The position numbers were made by a program, and so were the translations under genes. From assembly GCF_000208925.1 (NCBI RefSeq), contig NW_001915182.1, positions 1-16,377 of the forward strand: a DNA stretch of 16,377 nucleotides, in the 5' to 3' direction. The notes beneath the pieces were generated by a model. That model had not been told where the DNA came from and made no database searches. It saw nothing but the letters and a program-made list of their open reading frames with translations. The stretch is from Entamoeba histolytica HM-1:IMSS (lineage: Eukaryota > Evosea > Mastigamoebida > Endamoebidae). Position 1 is the stretch's first letter. Every line of letters starts with the position of its first letter. Shown piece by piece: positions 1-9,287 of this stretch.

Positions 1-603
1 TAAATTCAATGATACTCATGTTATTTTTATTCATTGATGTTTATAATTTATTCTGTATGTAGTTATCTATCAATAATGAATGAAATAATTACGTTTCTCA
101 TTGTTTTTATAATTTGTAGAATTGTTGATAGAAAATAATATAAATGTAATTAATATATAAACATTATTTTTTATTTATTGTTTAATTTAAGAATGAATAG
201 TTTTATATTTCATGTTTCTTGTATTTCTTTTTTTGCTATTACTTATTTGTTTATTTATTTTTGTTATCTTCTTTTATTCATTCAATACTTTTCAAATCAT
301 TTTATTACTTTTTCTATTACTTAATCATGTTTCAATTTATATTTCAATTCATTCAATTTATTATTCTCCTTTTTAATTATTTTCTCAATACAATATTCAA
401 TTTTTTATCTCAATATGCATTGTAATACTATTTGATTATTATTATACAAGTGTTTATGTCATTTTTATTATCTATTAAAATCTTATTATTATTAAAAGTC
501 TCTATTTATTTAAATGTATATGTTAATATTTATAATATTCGTATTAGTTGTTGTTTGTTAATAGATATTTCATTAAAGCCATAGAAAAGAATTTAATTAA
601 TAA
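1..603. other. AT-rich intergenic sequence, no gene seen
   Basis: This stretch is almost entirely A and T, with T-rich runs on the plus strand up to about 540. The open frames in it encode only Phe/Tyr/Ile/Leu strings, as expected from T-rich DNA. I see no promoter block, RNA gene or recognisable protein similarity. A change to purine-rich sequence begins near 570. Confidence 0.6.
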
Positions 604-1037
604 AACAGACTAAGAAGAAATGAAAGACATAAAAAGAAGAAAATGTACTTTTAATAGAATATGTGATGAATAATGAAAAAATACATAATTGTATAATACA
701 AAGAATGGAAATATACCATGAGATGAAGATGTATTGTTAAGAAATAATAGAATTGATGATATAGTAATGAAAATAATTAAAATAAAATTTAGAATAGATG
801 AATGAATAATCAAATAATTAAAAATGAAATAAGAAAAGATATAAAGACAAAATACGATAATAATGAATTGACAGTACAAATGGAAGTTAATTATAAACAA
901 ATAAATGTCAAGACAATTATTAATAAAGTAAAAATAAGTTGTAATGTTCATAATACTTATATGAGTGATGATAAAAAGGAAAAAGAAATAAAAATGATTA
1001 ATAAAGAAAGATATAAAAAGTTAAACAAAGTATAATG
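604..1037 (+). pseudogene. possible purine-rich gene relic, unrecognised
   Basis: I do not recognise this gene. From an ATG at 620 one frame reads a protein-like string (KDIKRRKCTFNRICDE, then later NTKNGNIP and DEDVLLRNNRIDDIV) interrupted by several stops, mostly TGA. From about 802 a second frame continues for 77 codons to a TAA at 1033-1035, with a mixed, hydrophilic composition (for example NNELTVQMEVNYKQ and KISCNVHNTYMSDD) unlike the surrounding simple sequence. Several TGA stops could be decayed TGG (Trp) codons. It may be a degraded Lys/Asn-rich gene; it could equally be chance reading of purine-rich DNA. No promoter block of the kind upstream of the mucin genes is visible. Confidence 0.2.
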
Positions 1038-1305
1038 AATAAAAAAGTAGAAAGAACAAAGAACATGAAAAAATAGTTAACACAAATAATGATAAAAAAC
1101 TAATAAAGTAGAGAAAAATATATTTCTTTGAAAATAAGAAATAATAAAAATGAAAATAACATGAGAAAATAACATAATAAGTGAAGAGAAATGAATAGAA
1201 CAATGATGAATAAAAAATAAAATGAATGTAGGAATTAGAAAATTGAGAATATAAAAAGAAAGAAGATAAAGAGTAATAAAATAGAATAAATAATAAAAGA
1301 TGAAA

Positions 1306-1952
1306 AGAAATATGAAATAAAAGTGTCTAATTAAATAGTGTAAAATGATTAATATTATTTTATTAATGAAAAATATTTTACTCTTTTTATGTTTATTATT
1401 TATGTGTATAATTTCATCATGATGTTTATTATATAATCAATCATATGTGTTATGTTATTATAATATATAATAAAATATAAAATATAAATGAAAATGATAT
1501 GAATATATGATATAGAATATAAAACAAAAGAATAATAAGAATAAATGATAAATAAAAGGAGAAATGATAATAAATGATATAATAATAAAATCAAAATATA
1601 AAATATAAAAATAATATAAATCAAAAGAGAATAAATATAAAATGAAAGTAGATATAAATGATAATAATATAAAAGATGAATAAAGTGAATAAACAAATAC
1701 ATCTAAATAGAAAAGAATAACAATAAGAAAATCTAAATAATATAAACATAAAAATAATAAAATAAGAAAAATATAATAATATATAGATAATAAGAAGAAT
1801 ACAATGATATAAATAATATAAACATAGAAATAAATATATAAAAATACGATAGATAAATAACATATAAAGAAAAGAATAAAAAGAATAAAAATAAATAAAT
1901 ACGATTCATCAAATCATTTATTTCATTAATATTTCATACAAAATGACTACAA
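1306..1952 (-). repeat. ~650 bp inverted repeat, left arm
   Basis: The reverse complement of this segment aligns along its length with 9288-9943, at what looks like roughly 90% identity with a few small indels. Shared landmarks include the block tttgtatgaaatat at one end, ttatttatctatcg and the gattttcttattgttatt block in the middle, and actatttaattagacac near the other end. Similarity becomes unclear beyond both ends, although it may continue weakly to the left. The plus strand here is almost free of C. On the minus strand a frame of 100 codons (1702-1400) is matched by one of 103 codons in the other arm; this may be chance. The arms enclose the first mucin gene and the LINE. It could be an arm of a mobile element or a duplicated intergenic block. 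Confidence 0.8.
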
Positions 1953-3041
1953 CTGATTATTTATTTGAATATTTATTTTAGTGTTTATTTGAATATTATG
2001 TTATGTGATATTTTTTTCTTATATTGCTATCTATTTGATATGTTGTATATTAGATTTTATCTTTATTTATATTATCTTTAATATAATCATTATTATATTC
2101 ATGTTTATTCATTCTTCAATTTATTTCATTATTATTTAAATTATAAAATAGTATTAATTTAATCAAAATATCGTTAAAACGTATTATATATTATTTCAAT
2201 GTTTTAGATAAACATTTTTCTTTATTTCATTTTTTTCTATGTTTTTCATTTATTTGATTTTATATATTCTTCTTTCACAATACTATGTTATTTTGTATTA
2301 TCATTCATAAAATATTATTGTATTACTCTTATTTCATATATCATTGTCATATTTATCGATATTGTTGTTTTATTCATTTTAAAAATAACAATAAATATAT
2401 GAAATACTTGTAATATAATATTCATAAATATTTTGAAATGAATATATGATTGTATCAACATATTGATACATTATAACATTAAATATAATTGAAATAATTT
2501 GGTAATACACAAATAGAAAATAAGTTGTGTATATAAATAATCATTAATATATTCATTATTCAGTTAGATTTGTTGTACAAAATATATATTGAATTAAGAT
2601 TATTTTAATTTTCAATTCTGATAAATCATGAATAACATTTGTGTTTTAGTTATTGATGAATTAATAATTGAATATAAATTAATACAGATGTTTTAATATA
2701 TTATTTAGTATTGTTTTCAATCAGAAACATTCAAATATATTGTATTATAAATAAGATTATCATCAAATCAGAAATATAAGAATAAGAAATATGAATATGA
2801 TAATAAAATGATAAGTTTAACCAATCATAATATTTTGTTTGTTTGAAATAAAAATACACAACAAGAATAGAATATTTTTAGAGTTGGATGAAAGAATTAT
2901 GACATTTTAACATTTCATCAAGTCATGAATGAATGATATACAATGATAATATAAATACAAAAATACAAAGAAGGCAAATAAATTTCAATTCAAATTCAAA
3001 TAATGAATTGACAATAGAGAAATTGAAGTATGTTAGTGTGA
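1953..3041. other. AT-rich upstream region of the first mucin gene
   Basis: No gene is visible on either strand. The sequence is T-rich to about 2380 and A-rich after 2750. It contains one clear short hairpin (2451-2470). From about 2870 the base composition becomes less extreme towards the mucin promoter, which may mark the start of its regulatory region, but I cannot name a factor site apart from the core block at 3042-3060. Confidence 0.5.
2451..2470. repeat. short perfect hairpin (8 bp stem, 4 nt loop)
   Basis: tgtatcaa (2451-2458) and ttgataca (2463-2470) are perfect reverse complements around the loop cata. It lies in gene-free DNA about 600 bp upstream of the first mucin gene. A stem of this size can occur by chance in such AT-rich sequence, and no function is implied. 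Confidence 0.5.
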
Positions 3042-3060
3042 TATATTTAAAGAGAAGAAC
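3042..3060 (+). promoter_or_regulatory. core promoter of the first mucin gene
   Basis: The block tatatttaaagagaagaac includes TATTTAAAG (3044-3052), which fits the Entamoeba TATA-like element (about GTATTTAAAG). It ends with GAAC, the core of the Entamoeba GAAC element, although that element is normally less close to TATA. It ends 16 bp before the ATG at 3077, consistent with the very short 5' leaders of this genus. The same 19 bp, with one difference, precede the second mucin gene (14314-14296). Confidence 0.6.
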
Positions 3061-3076
3061 TAATTAGAAATAAACA

Positions 3077-4261
3077 ATGATTCTATTTATATTAATTGTT
3101 GTAATTAGTAAATGACTAGAAACTGAACAATACAATGAACAAGGAAATAAAGATGATAATAAACGTAAAGATAATATGCTTGTTTCAACAAGAACTACAC
3201 AACATAAACATGAGAATAAATATAACGATGATGAAAATACACAAAATCAAACATATAATCGGTTGACTAATACCATTCAAAATATTCATAATAATATACA
3301 TTTGATAGCTGAAACAACAACAACAGAACAAGCACTAAAAGAAGGTGCAGAAACAGTATCACAAGGAAGTACAACAACTGTACAACAAGAACAAGGAAGT
3401 AGAGTAACAACACATGGAGATGCAACAGAAACTTTATCTCAACCAGGTTCAGCGTCAGCAGGTGTATCATCAACATCACAACCACAAGTACCATCAGGAC
3501 AAGGAGATGGAGTGTCATCACAGTCAGGTGGATCAACACAAGCAGAACAAACAACACATTCAATTGAAACATCATCACAAACAAAACCATCAGGAGCGTC
3601 AACAACGAGCTCAGAAGGAGGTGCAACAAAAGGAGGTGCAGAAGCAATAACAACTGTACCAGCAGACACAGCACAACAGTCAACACCAACGACATCAACA
3701 ACAGGAAGTACATCATCAACAACACAATCAAAACCATCAACACCAATAACTCCACCACAAAGTAGTTCAGCAGTAGGAATTACCGAAACAACAACACACC
3801 TGGGAGATACACCATCACCAGTAACAACACAACCAGGAGCACAAACAAAACAACCTTCTGAATCAGGTTCACAAACATCATCACCAACCACATCAACTTC
3901 AACAACAACTCCAGCAACAAGTACACAAACATCACCATCTGTACCACAAACATCATCACATCCAACAACAGACAACCCACAAACATCACAACCACAAAGT
4001 AACACAAACCCTTCAACTATAACACCATCAAAAGATAAGGAAGGTACTTCACAGAAAGATGATTCACAAAAAGAACATCCACAACTAAATCAACCACAAC
4101 AAAATGAAAAACAAGATAATAAAAATACAACTACTACTGTTAATTCACATGATAAAATTATTGTTAGTTCTGATGATAGTTCTGATATTCATAATAATCT
4201 TGATGAGACATCAGGTGTGTTTATGTTTTTGGCTTTTGTTATTCATTTGATATTCTTCTAA
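3077..4261 (+). CDS. mucin-like Ser/Thr-rich GPI-anchored surface protein, in-frame TGA after signal peptide
   Basis: This encodes a secreted, heavily O-glycosylatable surface protein anchored by GPI. That is inferred from architecture; no named orthologue is recognised. The ATG at 3077 starts a hydrophobic signal peptide (MILFILIVVIS). Codon 13 (3113-3115) is TGA, followed by CTA G. The same frame then stays open for about 380 codons to the TAA at 4259-4261. The next ATG, at 3176, would give 361 residues without a signal peptide. The mature N-terminus is charged (residues ~14-70). The body (~75-330) is Thr/Ser/Gln/Pro/Gly-rich without a strict repeat. The tail GVFMFLAFVIHLIFF after a Ser/Gly pair looks like a GPI-attachment signal. 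I chose the upstream start because of the signal peptide, the promoter 16 bp before it, and the matching start of the second mucin gene. It may be a fresh pseudogene, a readthrough gene or a sequencing error at one base. Confidence 0.75.
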
Positions 4262-4290
4262 TAATTGTGTTTCTCTTTTTTTCTTTTTAT
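4262..4290 (+). terminator. polyadenylation region of the first mucin gene
   Basis: TAATT (4262-4266) follows the stop codon directly, and a T-rich tract (about 4268-4290) comes next. This is the usual Entamoeba 3' end arrangement. The LINE target-site copy starts 73 bp after the stop, so the normal 3' end appears intact. Confidence 0.55.
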
Positions 4291-4333
4291 TTGGTATTCT
4301 TCTTTATAAGGTACTAAAAAAAGCAAAGAAATA

Positions 4334-4352
4334 ATGCATCTAAATAAATTAC
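4334..4352. repeat. 19 bp target-site duplication, LINE 3' side
   Basis: atgcatctaaataaattac here is identical to 9133-9151, and the match stops at the base before and after. It adjoins the 3' end of the minus-strand LINE. A perfect direct repeat flanking an element of this type is the mark of target-primed insertion. Confidence 0.9.
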
Positions 4353-4734
4353 TAATAAAATCAATTAATTAAGTATTAATAGAAATAGCTTCTATTCTTC
4401 CTGGCTCAGGGGAGACTAATCCCGTCCCTTCGTCTTCTTCTTCTAGTAGCTCTACGGAGTATGTTTGATTGTGATCTCCGCAGTATTCCATGACATCCAT
4501 CATGTTTTTTATTACATGGTTTTTAATTTCTTTCTCGATGTCGATCTCAATTTTTAATTCTTTAATTAATTTATTACTTTCTTTATTCATTAATCCATTG
4601 ATTGAGATTACTACTGGAATTATTTTGACATCTTTTATTTTCTCTATTTTCATTAGCCTATTCTTTAATTCATTATACTTATTTCTTTTCTTCCAATAGG
4701 CTCCATTAATATTGTGATCAGCCACAATAGTCAT

Positions 4735-5219
4735 ATCAAATAATAGACCAGTTTTATTCTTTTTATCTATTACATATATGTCTGGTCTTTTGTGGTATTG
4801 TTATTCACTTTTAGGCATGATTTGTTTGTTCCATATCATTGTGATGTCTTTATATTGGAACACTGTTTCATATGGAGGTTTTATATTGTTTATTTCCAGT
4901 GTATTTTCTTATTAATCCCTCCCATATTATAATGCCTATATAGTCATGTTTTTCCATTTGTGATTTTTTATGACTAATACAAGATAGTAGAATGTGTTCT
5001 ACTGTTGCTATCTTGTCTTTACAAAGTGTTGAGTATTTTAATCTTTCATTTTTCATTATTTTTGATTTTCTATACCCACAAAATATTGCTCCATCTTGCA
5101 TTTTAGTTAATTGTAGGAATGCATTCTTTTTAATATTGATGGACTTCCATGCTTTCACTGTAGTAGTTTTATCTACTCCTTTTGACTCGAACCATCTTCT
5201 GAAGTGTCTACTAATTTGA
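4735..5219 (-). other. restriction-like endonuclease domain of LINE ORF2
   Basis: A zinc-binding region reads C (5023-5021), eight residues, H (4996-4994), four residues, C (4981-4979), then ISH. This fits the CCHC finger of R2-type endonucleases, but no first Cys lies 2-4 residues before it. Downstream, RPD (PD at 4785-4780), fourteen residues, then D (4737-4735) matches the PD-X12-14-D catalytic core known for Entamoeba LINEs. A frameshift near 4900 and a TAA at 4803-4801 separate finger and core. This domain would nick the target DNA. Confidence 0.8.
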
Positions 5220-5599
5220 TGACATATCCATTTTTGATGTATTTATCATTAATTTCTTTATTTCTACTACTACTTCTTTTTCTTTTTTCTTTTCTATCCC
5301 TTCATTTATTATTTCTTCTATTTTTGTTTCTGGGATTTTATGACCTAGGGCTTTTTTAATTCTATTCCATATTCCCTTCTTACTGTACCATCTCTCTAAT
5401 ATGTTATTTCCTATTTCACTTTCTCTGGTACAGTAGTACATCACTGTTCTTACTATTTCATTAACATATTCATCATTTATATTTATTAATCCTTCACCCA
5501 TTTCTTATATAATGACATACAACCGATCTTTGGAGTTTCCGGCACCAATGTATTTTGCCTTTCTTATTTATTTTCTTATCTCCAAATCAATTTTATCTA

Positions 5600-6790
5600 A
5601 GTGATTTTCCAATTTACAACTGATGCTGAATATCTGAAGATAGGGATTACTTCAGTGTTTATTCTTGTAATATATCTTCTATTACTACATTCATCAGTGT
5701 TTATTTCTTCCATCTTCTGATTCATTTTTTCTTTGATGGTGTTACAATTGAAGGTGTCATCAATTTCGTCGGACTGCCATATTCCTAAATATTTATACAA
5801 GTCATCACCTTCAATTACGGGGATGTTTTGTATTCCATTTGGTATTTCCTTAATGTTTTTTAATACCATTCCTGACTTTTTCTCATTCATTTCCATCCCT
5901 ATTCCACTTATTATTTCTTTAATTTCATTGTGGATTATTCCCATTTCTTCACTACTTTCCGTCATTATTCTCAAATCATCCATATATAAAGTGTGATTTG
6001 CTTTTGGGAATTTCTCTTCGATGATTTGGGAAATTACATTCATCTGAATGATGAAGAGTAGATTTGATAATGAGTCATTTGTAAAATTCCTCTATTTAAT
6101 TTAATATATCCTAGATATTCATTAAATTTATAACCGATGAATATCTTCCATCTAGTCATCATACTTTCAATAATGTTAATGATGACACCCTCTACATTAA
6201 AATATTTTAATGTTTCAATTACCCATTCGTGGTTTACTGTGTCATATGCTTTCTTAATGTCATAATATGACTCCACATATTTTGGGTATTTCTCTTCTTT
6301 TTGCTGCTTCATCATATAATTATTAATTATTCCTTCTTTAGCAGCTAAAGATTGTAACTTACATCCCAGTTGATTTCTACTAATTTTCAATGATTCATTA
6401 TTCATGTTAAGTCTTCTGTGAATCTTTTCTTTTAATATGGAGGTAAATACTTTCATAATTACATTTGTACAACTGATATGACGATAATTAGTGACGTCGT
6501 TCCTATCACTTTGTGGATTAATAAAGTTCTTCCACTTACCATGTCTAATGGATGTTTTCAGGGAAGTTCAACCATTCGTTAAAGATATTGAGAATGATTT
6601 CTCTTGATGATGACATCCTTTTCCAATAATACCCATATATAGTGTCTATTCCTGGTGCTTTCCAGTTACTTATTCTCTTTAAACTGAAATTTAATTCATT
6701 TATTGTTATAATGACACTATCATAATTGATATATCTTTCATTCAATATGGTGATTTGTTTTATTTTCCAATTTTCTTTATTTAATATCAC
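5600..6790 (-). other. reverse transcriptase domain of LINE ORF2
   Basis: Motifs appear in the expected order on the minus strand. SNWKAPGIDTIYGYYWK (around 6700-6640) is the region before the fingers. A weak YRHISC motif lies near 6495. DIKKAYD (6261-6241) is motif A with its catalytic Asp. RGILQ (6093-6079) starts motif B, but the next codon has lost one base (at 6078-6077), so DSLSNLLF continues in another frame. YMDD (5986-5975) is motif C with both catalytic Asp residues. The text after the thumb (SVVNWKIT, then RKAKYIGAG and MGEGLI) fits non-LTR enzymes. The catalytic residues are all present in the DNA, but no single frame contains them all. Confidence 0.88.
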
Positions 6791-7620
6791 CTGTGTTTCA
6801 TATAACGATTTCCAATATTCTAAAGTAATATCGTTATTTGGGTATATTTCATTTGTTGTTTCTTCCTTATTCTAATTTTCTTGTTAGAATCAAACATGAT
6901 TTTATTTGTATTGATTCTGATTATTTCTTCCTTATTAAATTTAATTCTTTCTTTTATCATAGTCATTATATATTTTAGGTACTTTATTCTTTCTAGTGCT
7001 TTAACTTTTATTCCTTCTTCATCATATTCTTTTAATTTCATGATGCACTTTATTCTCTACAATTTCATTGACCAAATCTTCTAGTCTATTTATTTTCTTT
7101 AGGATTTCTTTTATTTCATCAAATTTATCTCTTATTATTTTATTTTGGAGATAGAGGTGCATAACCATTGAAATCCTCTTCATATCATCTTGTAGATAAT
7201 GCATTCTGCTTCCTGACCATATCCATCTATTATTAATTTCCATTATTAATCGGTCAGCTTCTTTTCTTTGAATGTAGTAATTAATGTTTGAACATTTTTC
7301 TACTTTCATTTCTTTTATTTTATTGATGAGAGTGTTAAGATATTCTTCATCAATTTCAGTAGAATTATTCTTTAATATGATGTTTTTTATTATTGAATTA
7401 CACTCTACTCTTCCTTCTATTATATCATTTACTTTCACTTTAATGTACCGTTTAGTGCTTTCTTTTATTTTATGTGATATTTTAATATATTTAATATATT
7501 CTTTTTCATTATTGAGATCAATGTTTGTCACTTTTATTATACTTTCAATTTGTTCCCATCTTAATTTCTTATATAATTTCTTATTCAACCAATTAATTGC
7601 AAAACAATACAACACTTCAA

Positions 7621-9138
7621 TTAAATTTCTATTTCTTTGTTTTGTTGTATTTCTTGTCTGATTATCATCTCTTGTTTTTTGACAATCAGTGCTTTGCTTT
7701 TCTCTTCGATTTCCACTACTGTCTTTTTCATAGGAGTAGTTTCGTTCATCTCCATCGTTCCCGATGATGCTTTCATCAATACTGGTTGTGTATTTATCAC
7801 AAGTGTCATCGTTTTCTTCTTCTCTAGTTCCTTCTGTGAAATAAAATTTTCAATATCATCTTGTTGTTTTGATATTATTTGTTTTTGTGCTTCATTTTCT
7901 TTTTGTGTGTTGTCTAATTCTTCTCTTGTTATTTCTGCAATTTCTTGGTTTTTAATTGCAATTTCTTGATATTCAGAGATTTGTTTTTCTTTATCTCTTA
8001 TTTCTTTCTTTAATTCTTCAGTGTTTTTTTCTATCATTTCAATCTTCTTCTCTAGTGTGTTTGTATTTTGTTCTAGTATCTTGTTTCTCTTTTTCAACCT
8101 TTCAATTTCTTCTTTCATTCCTTCATTTTCTTTTTCCATCTTCTTTTTATTAGCTTGGATGCTTCGGATTTTTTCTTCTTTATTATTTACTTCTGTGATT
8201 TTCTTTCCTTCTATCTCGTTTACTTTTCCTTGTAGTTTTAAATTTCTTTCTTCTAATTTTTCATTTTCTTTCTTCATTTATTCATAATTCGTTTGAATCT
8301 TTCTATTTTGGGTTTTCATTTCTGTAATTTCTTCTTCAAATTCTTTTTTAACTATTTCTTTTGCTTTTCTTATCATTTCTTCTGAGATAGCTTGTTCTTC
8401 TTCCATTTTTTTCATACTGAGTTCTTTAACTTTTTCTTCTAATTCAGTAATTTGATTTTTCAGAGCAATTATTTCTTCTTTTTCTTTTTCTTCTTCTATC
8501 TTTTCTTCTTTATTTTTGGTTTCTTCTTGTACTTTCTTTATACTTTCTGTTTCATTTATTATTCTTGCAATTTTACATCTATCATTCATTTCTTTGATTG
8601 GGTTTTGTTTTTAATTTCTGCTTCTATAGCCTTAATGTCTTTTTCCTCCCAATCTTTTGTTTTTTCTTTAAACTCTTCTTTCGTCTTTTCAATTATCTTT
8701 TTCTTTTTAATTGAATATACTTCTTGAAGAATATCATACCATTTTTTCTTCTTACCTTCATATTTTTTAAGTATTTCTTCATATTCTCCTTCATTCCATT
8801 CACTTGTTATTCTTTTTATTCTTTCTTGTATCTCATTTATTGTTAGCCATTTGTATTTGTTATTTGTATAATCTTTATTATTATTGTATTTACCTTGTTT
8901 TTTTATTTGTTTTTCTTTGAGTCTTTTGTCTTCTAAACCCTTTTTCCTTGGTGGATCGTTTACCTTTATTATTATAATTGTTATGCCATTTATTGCTATT
9001 GACATTTCTTTTTTTATTGTATGACCTTGGATTTCTATGTCTTGTTTGCTTTTCTTTACAAGACTCTAAGGTTTTACACAATAGCCATGGCATTAAAATT
9101 TGTTGTATTTCCTGCATTGGAAAAGGATCTCTATGCAT
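7621..9138 (-). pseudogene. LINE ORF1: basic/coiled-coil RNA-binding-type protein, broken
   Basis: ORF1 proteins of Entamoeba LINEs bind nucleic acid and form multimers; the role here is inferred from position and composition. The ATG at 9138 opens MHRDPFPMQEIQQ and a Lys/Arg-rich N-terminus. A frame change between about 9005 and 8945 leads into a frame ending at 8586. Another near 8590 leads into MNDRCKIARIINE and then a long Glu/Lys coiled coil (about 8560-7870) with leucines in heptad-like spacing. A TAA at 8280-8278 interrupts the coiled coil in frame. ORF1 ends at 7623-7621. The last ~230 nt overlap the ORF2 frame, which is open in the -1 register. A frame-corrected length of about 505 codons is close to what I recall for Entamoeba LINE ORF1 (about 500). 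Confidence 0.75.
7843..7849 (-). promoter_or_regulatory. candidate -1 frameshift slippery site between ORF1 and ORF2
   Basis: On the minus strand the ORF1 codons GAA AAT TTT contain A AAT TTT, a full match to the X XXY YYZ slippery consensus in the correct phase. The last stop of the -1 (ORF2) frame, TGA at 7852-7850, lies directly before it, and that frame then runs open to 7022. Whether a stimulatory RNA structure follows cannot be judged by eye. An ordinary one-base indel in a single ancestral frame is the main alternative. Confidence 0.35.
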
Positions 9139-9151
9139 CTAAATAAATTAC
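9133..9151. repeat. 19 bp target-site duplication, LINE 5' side
   Basis: Identical to 4334-4352. Its minus-strand copy ends in ATGCAT, which supplies the first in-frame ATG of ORF1 (9138-9136). Joining the two flanks at this site restores a continuous 3' flank for the first mucin gene. Confidence 0.9.
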
Positions 9152-9186
9152 AAAAATGAAAAAAAGATGCAAAATAATTTGCATCC
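9134..9186. repeat. foldback cluster of TGCATC/GATGCA at the LINE target site
   Basis: gatgcaaa (9166-9173) and tttgcatc (9178-9185) form a perfect 8 bp stem with a 4 nt loop. tgcatct inside the target-site copy (9134-9140) is also a perfect inverse of agatgca (9165-9171), so two alternative hairpins can form. The rest, up to 9287, is A/T-rich and shows no gene. Confidence 0.6.
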
Positions 9187-9287
9187 ATAGAATTTTCCAT
9201 TTATTATATTTTGCTCCTAAAATAAAAATAAAAAAAATATGATAAATATACAATATGTAAATATTTATGTTTATATTTTATAATTAT

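Larger units (their letters stand above)
4369..7849 (-). pseudogene. LINE ORF2: reverse transcriptase plus restriction-like endonuclease, broken
   Basis: ORF2 copies LINE RNA at a nicked target (target-primed reverse transcription). Its frame is open on the minus strand from 7849, just after a TGA at 7852-7850, and has no ATG for over 100 codons, so its own start is unclear. Frame changes occur near 7030, 6850, 6545, 6078, 5600, 5230 and 4900. In-frame stops lie at 5570-5568, 5507-5505 and 4803-4801. Domains in order: a Lys/Ile-rich N-terminal region, reverse transcriptase (about 6790-5600) and endonuclease (about 5219-4735). A frame-corrected length of about 1,080-1,160 codons is somewhat longer than I recall for Entamoeba LINE ORF2, depending on the start used. 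It ends at 4371-4369 with TAATT over the stop. Motif positions are in the two domain entries. Confidence 0.85.
4353..9132 (-). mobile_element. full-length but degenerate non-LTR retrotransposon (Entamoeba LINE type)
   Basis: The element is 4780 bp, read on the minus strand, and bounded by a perfect 19 bp direct repeat. As I recall, Entamoeba LINEs are also close to 4.8 kb. In order it holds a coiled-coil ORF1 (from about 9138 to 7621) and ORF2 (to 4369) with reverse transcriptase and a C-terminal restriction-like endonuclease, the R2/R4-type design. The 3' untranslated part is only about 16 bp (4353-4368), and there is no poly(A) tail. The 5' end lies directly at the ATG of ORF1, so a few 5' bases may be missing. 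Both ORFs carry several frameshifts and stops, so this copy looks inactive. The perfect duplication suggests insertion was not ancient, which sits oddly with the number of lesions; sequencing indels are an alternative explanation for part of them. It lies tail to tail with the first mucin gene. Confidence 0.9.

Noticed and set aside
219..425. Hydrophobic T-rich frame near the window start
   Set aside because: Only Phe/Tyr/Ile/Leu strings from simple T-rich DNA, with no promoter or conserved copy.
3095..3120. A tiny intron removing the TGA of the first mucin
   Set aside because: The only GT...TAG pair there spans about 22 bp, far below known intron sizes, and it has no proper 5' splice motif.
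3439..4016. Long antisense frames across the first mucin gene (for example a Val/Cys/Asp-rich frame)
   Set aside because: They are by-products of the ACA/TCA/CCA-rich codon use on the plus strand. They have no promoter, and the sense frame has a signal peptide and a GPI tail.
7284..8727. Plus-strand Phe/Ser-rich frames over the LINE ORF1 and the ORF2 start
   Set aside because: Complement of Glu/Lys-rich coiled-coil codons; the LINE structure fixes the coding strand as minus.
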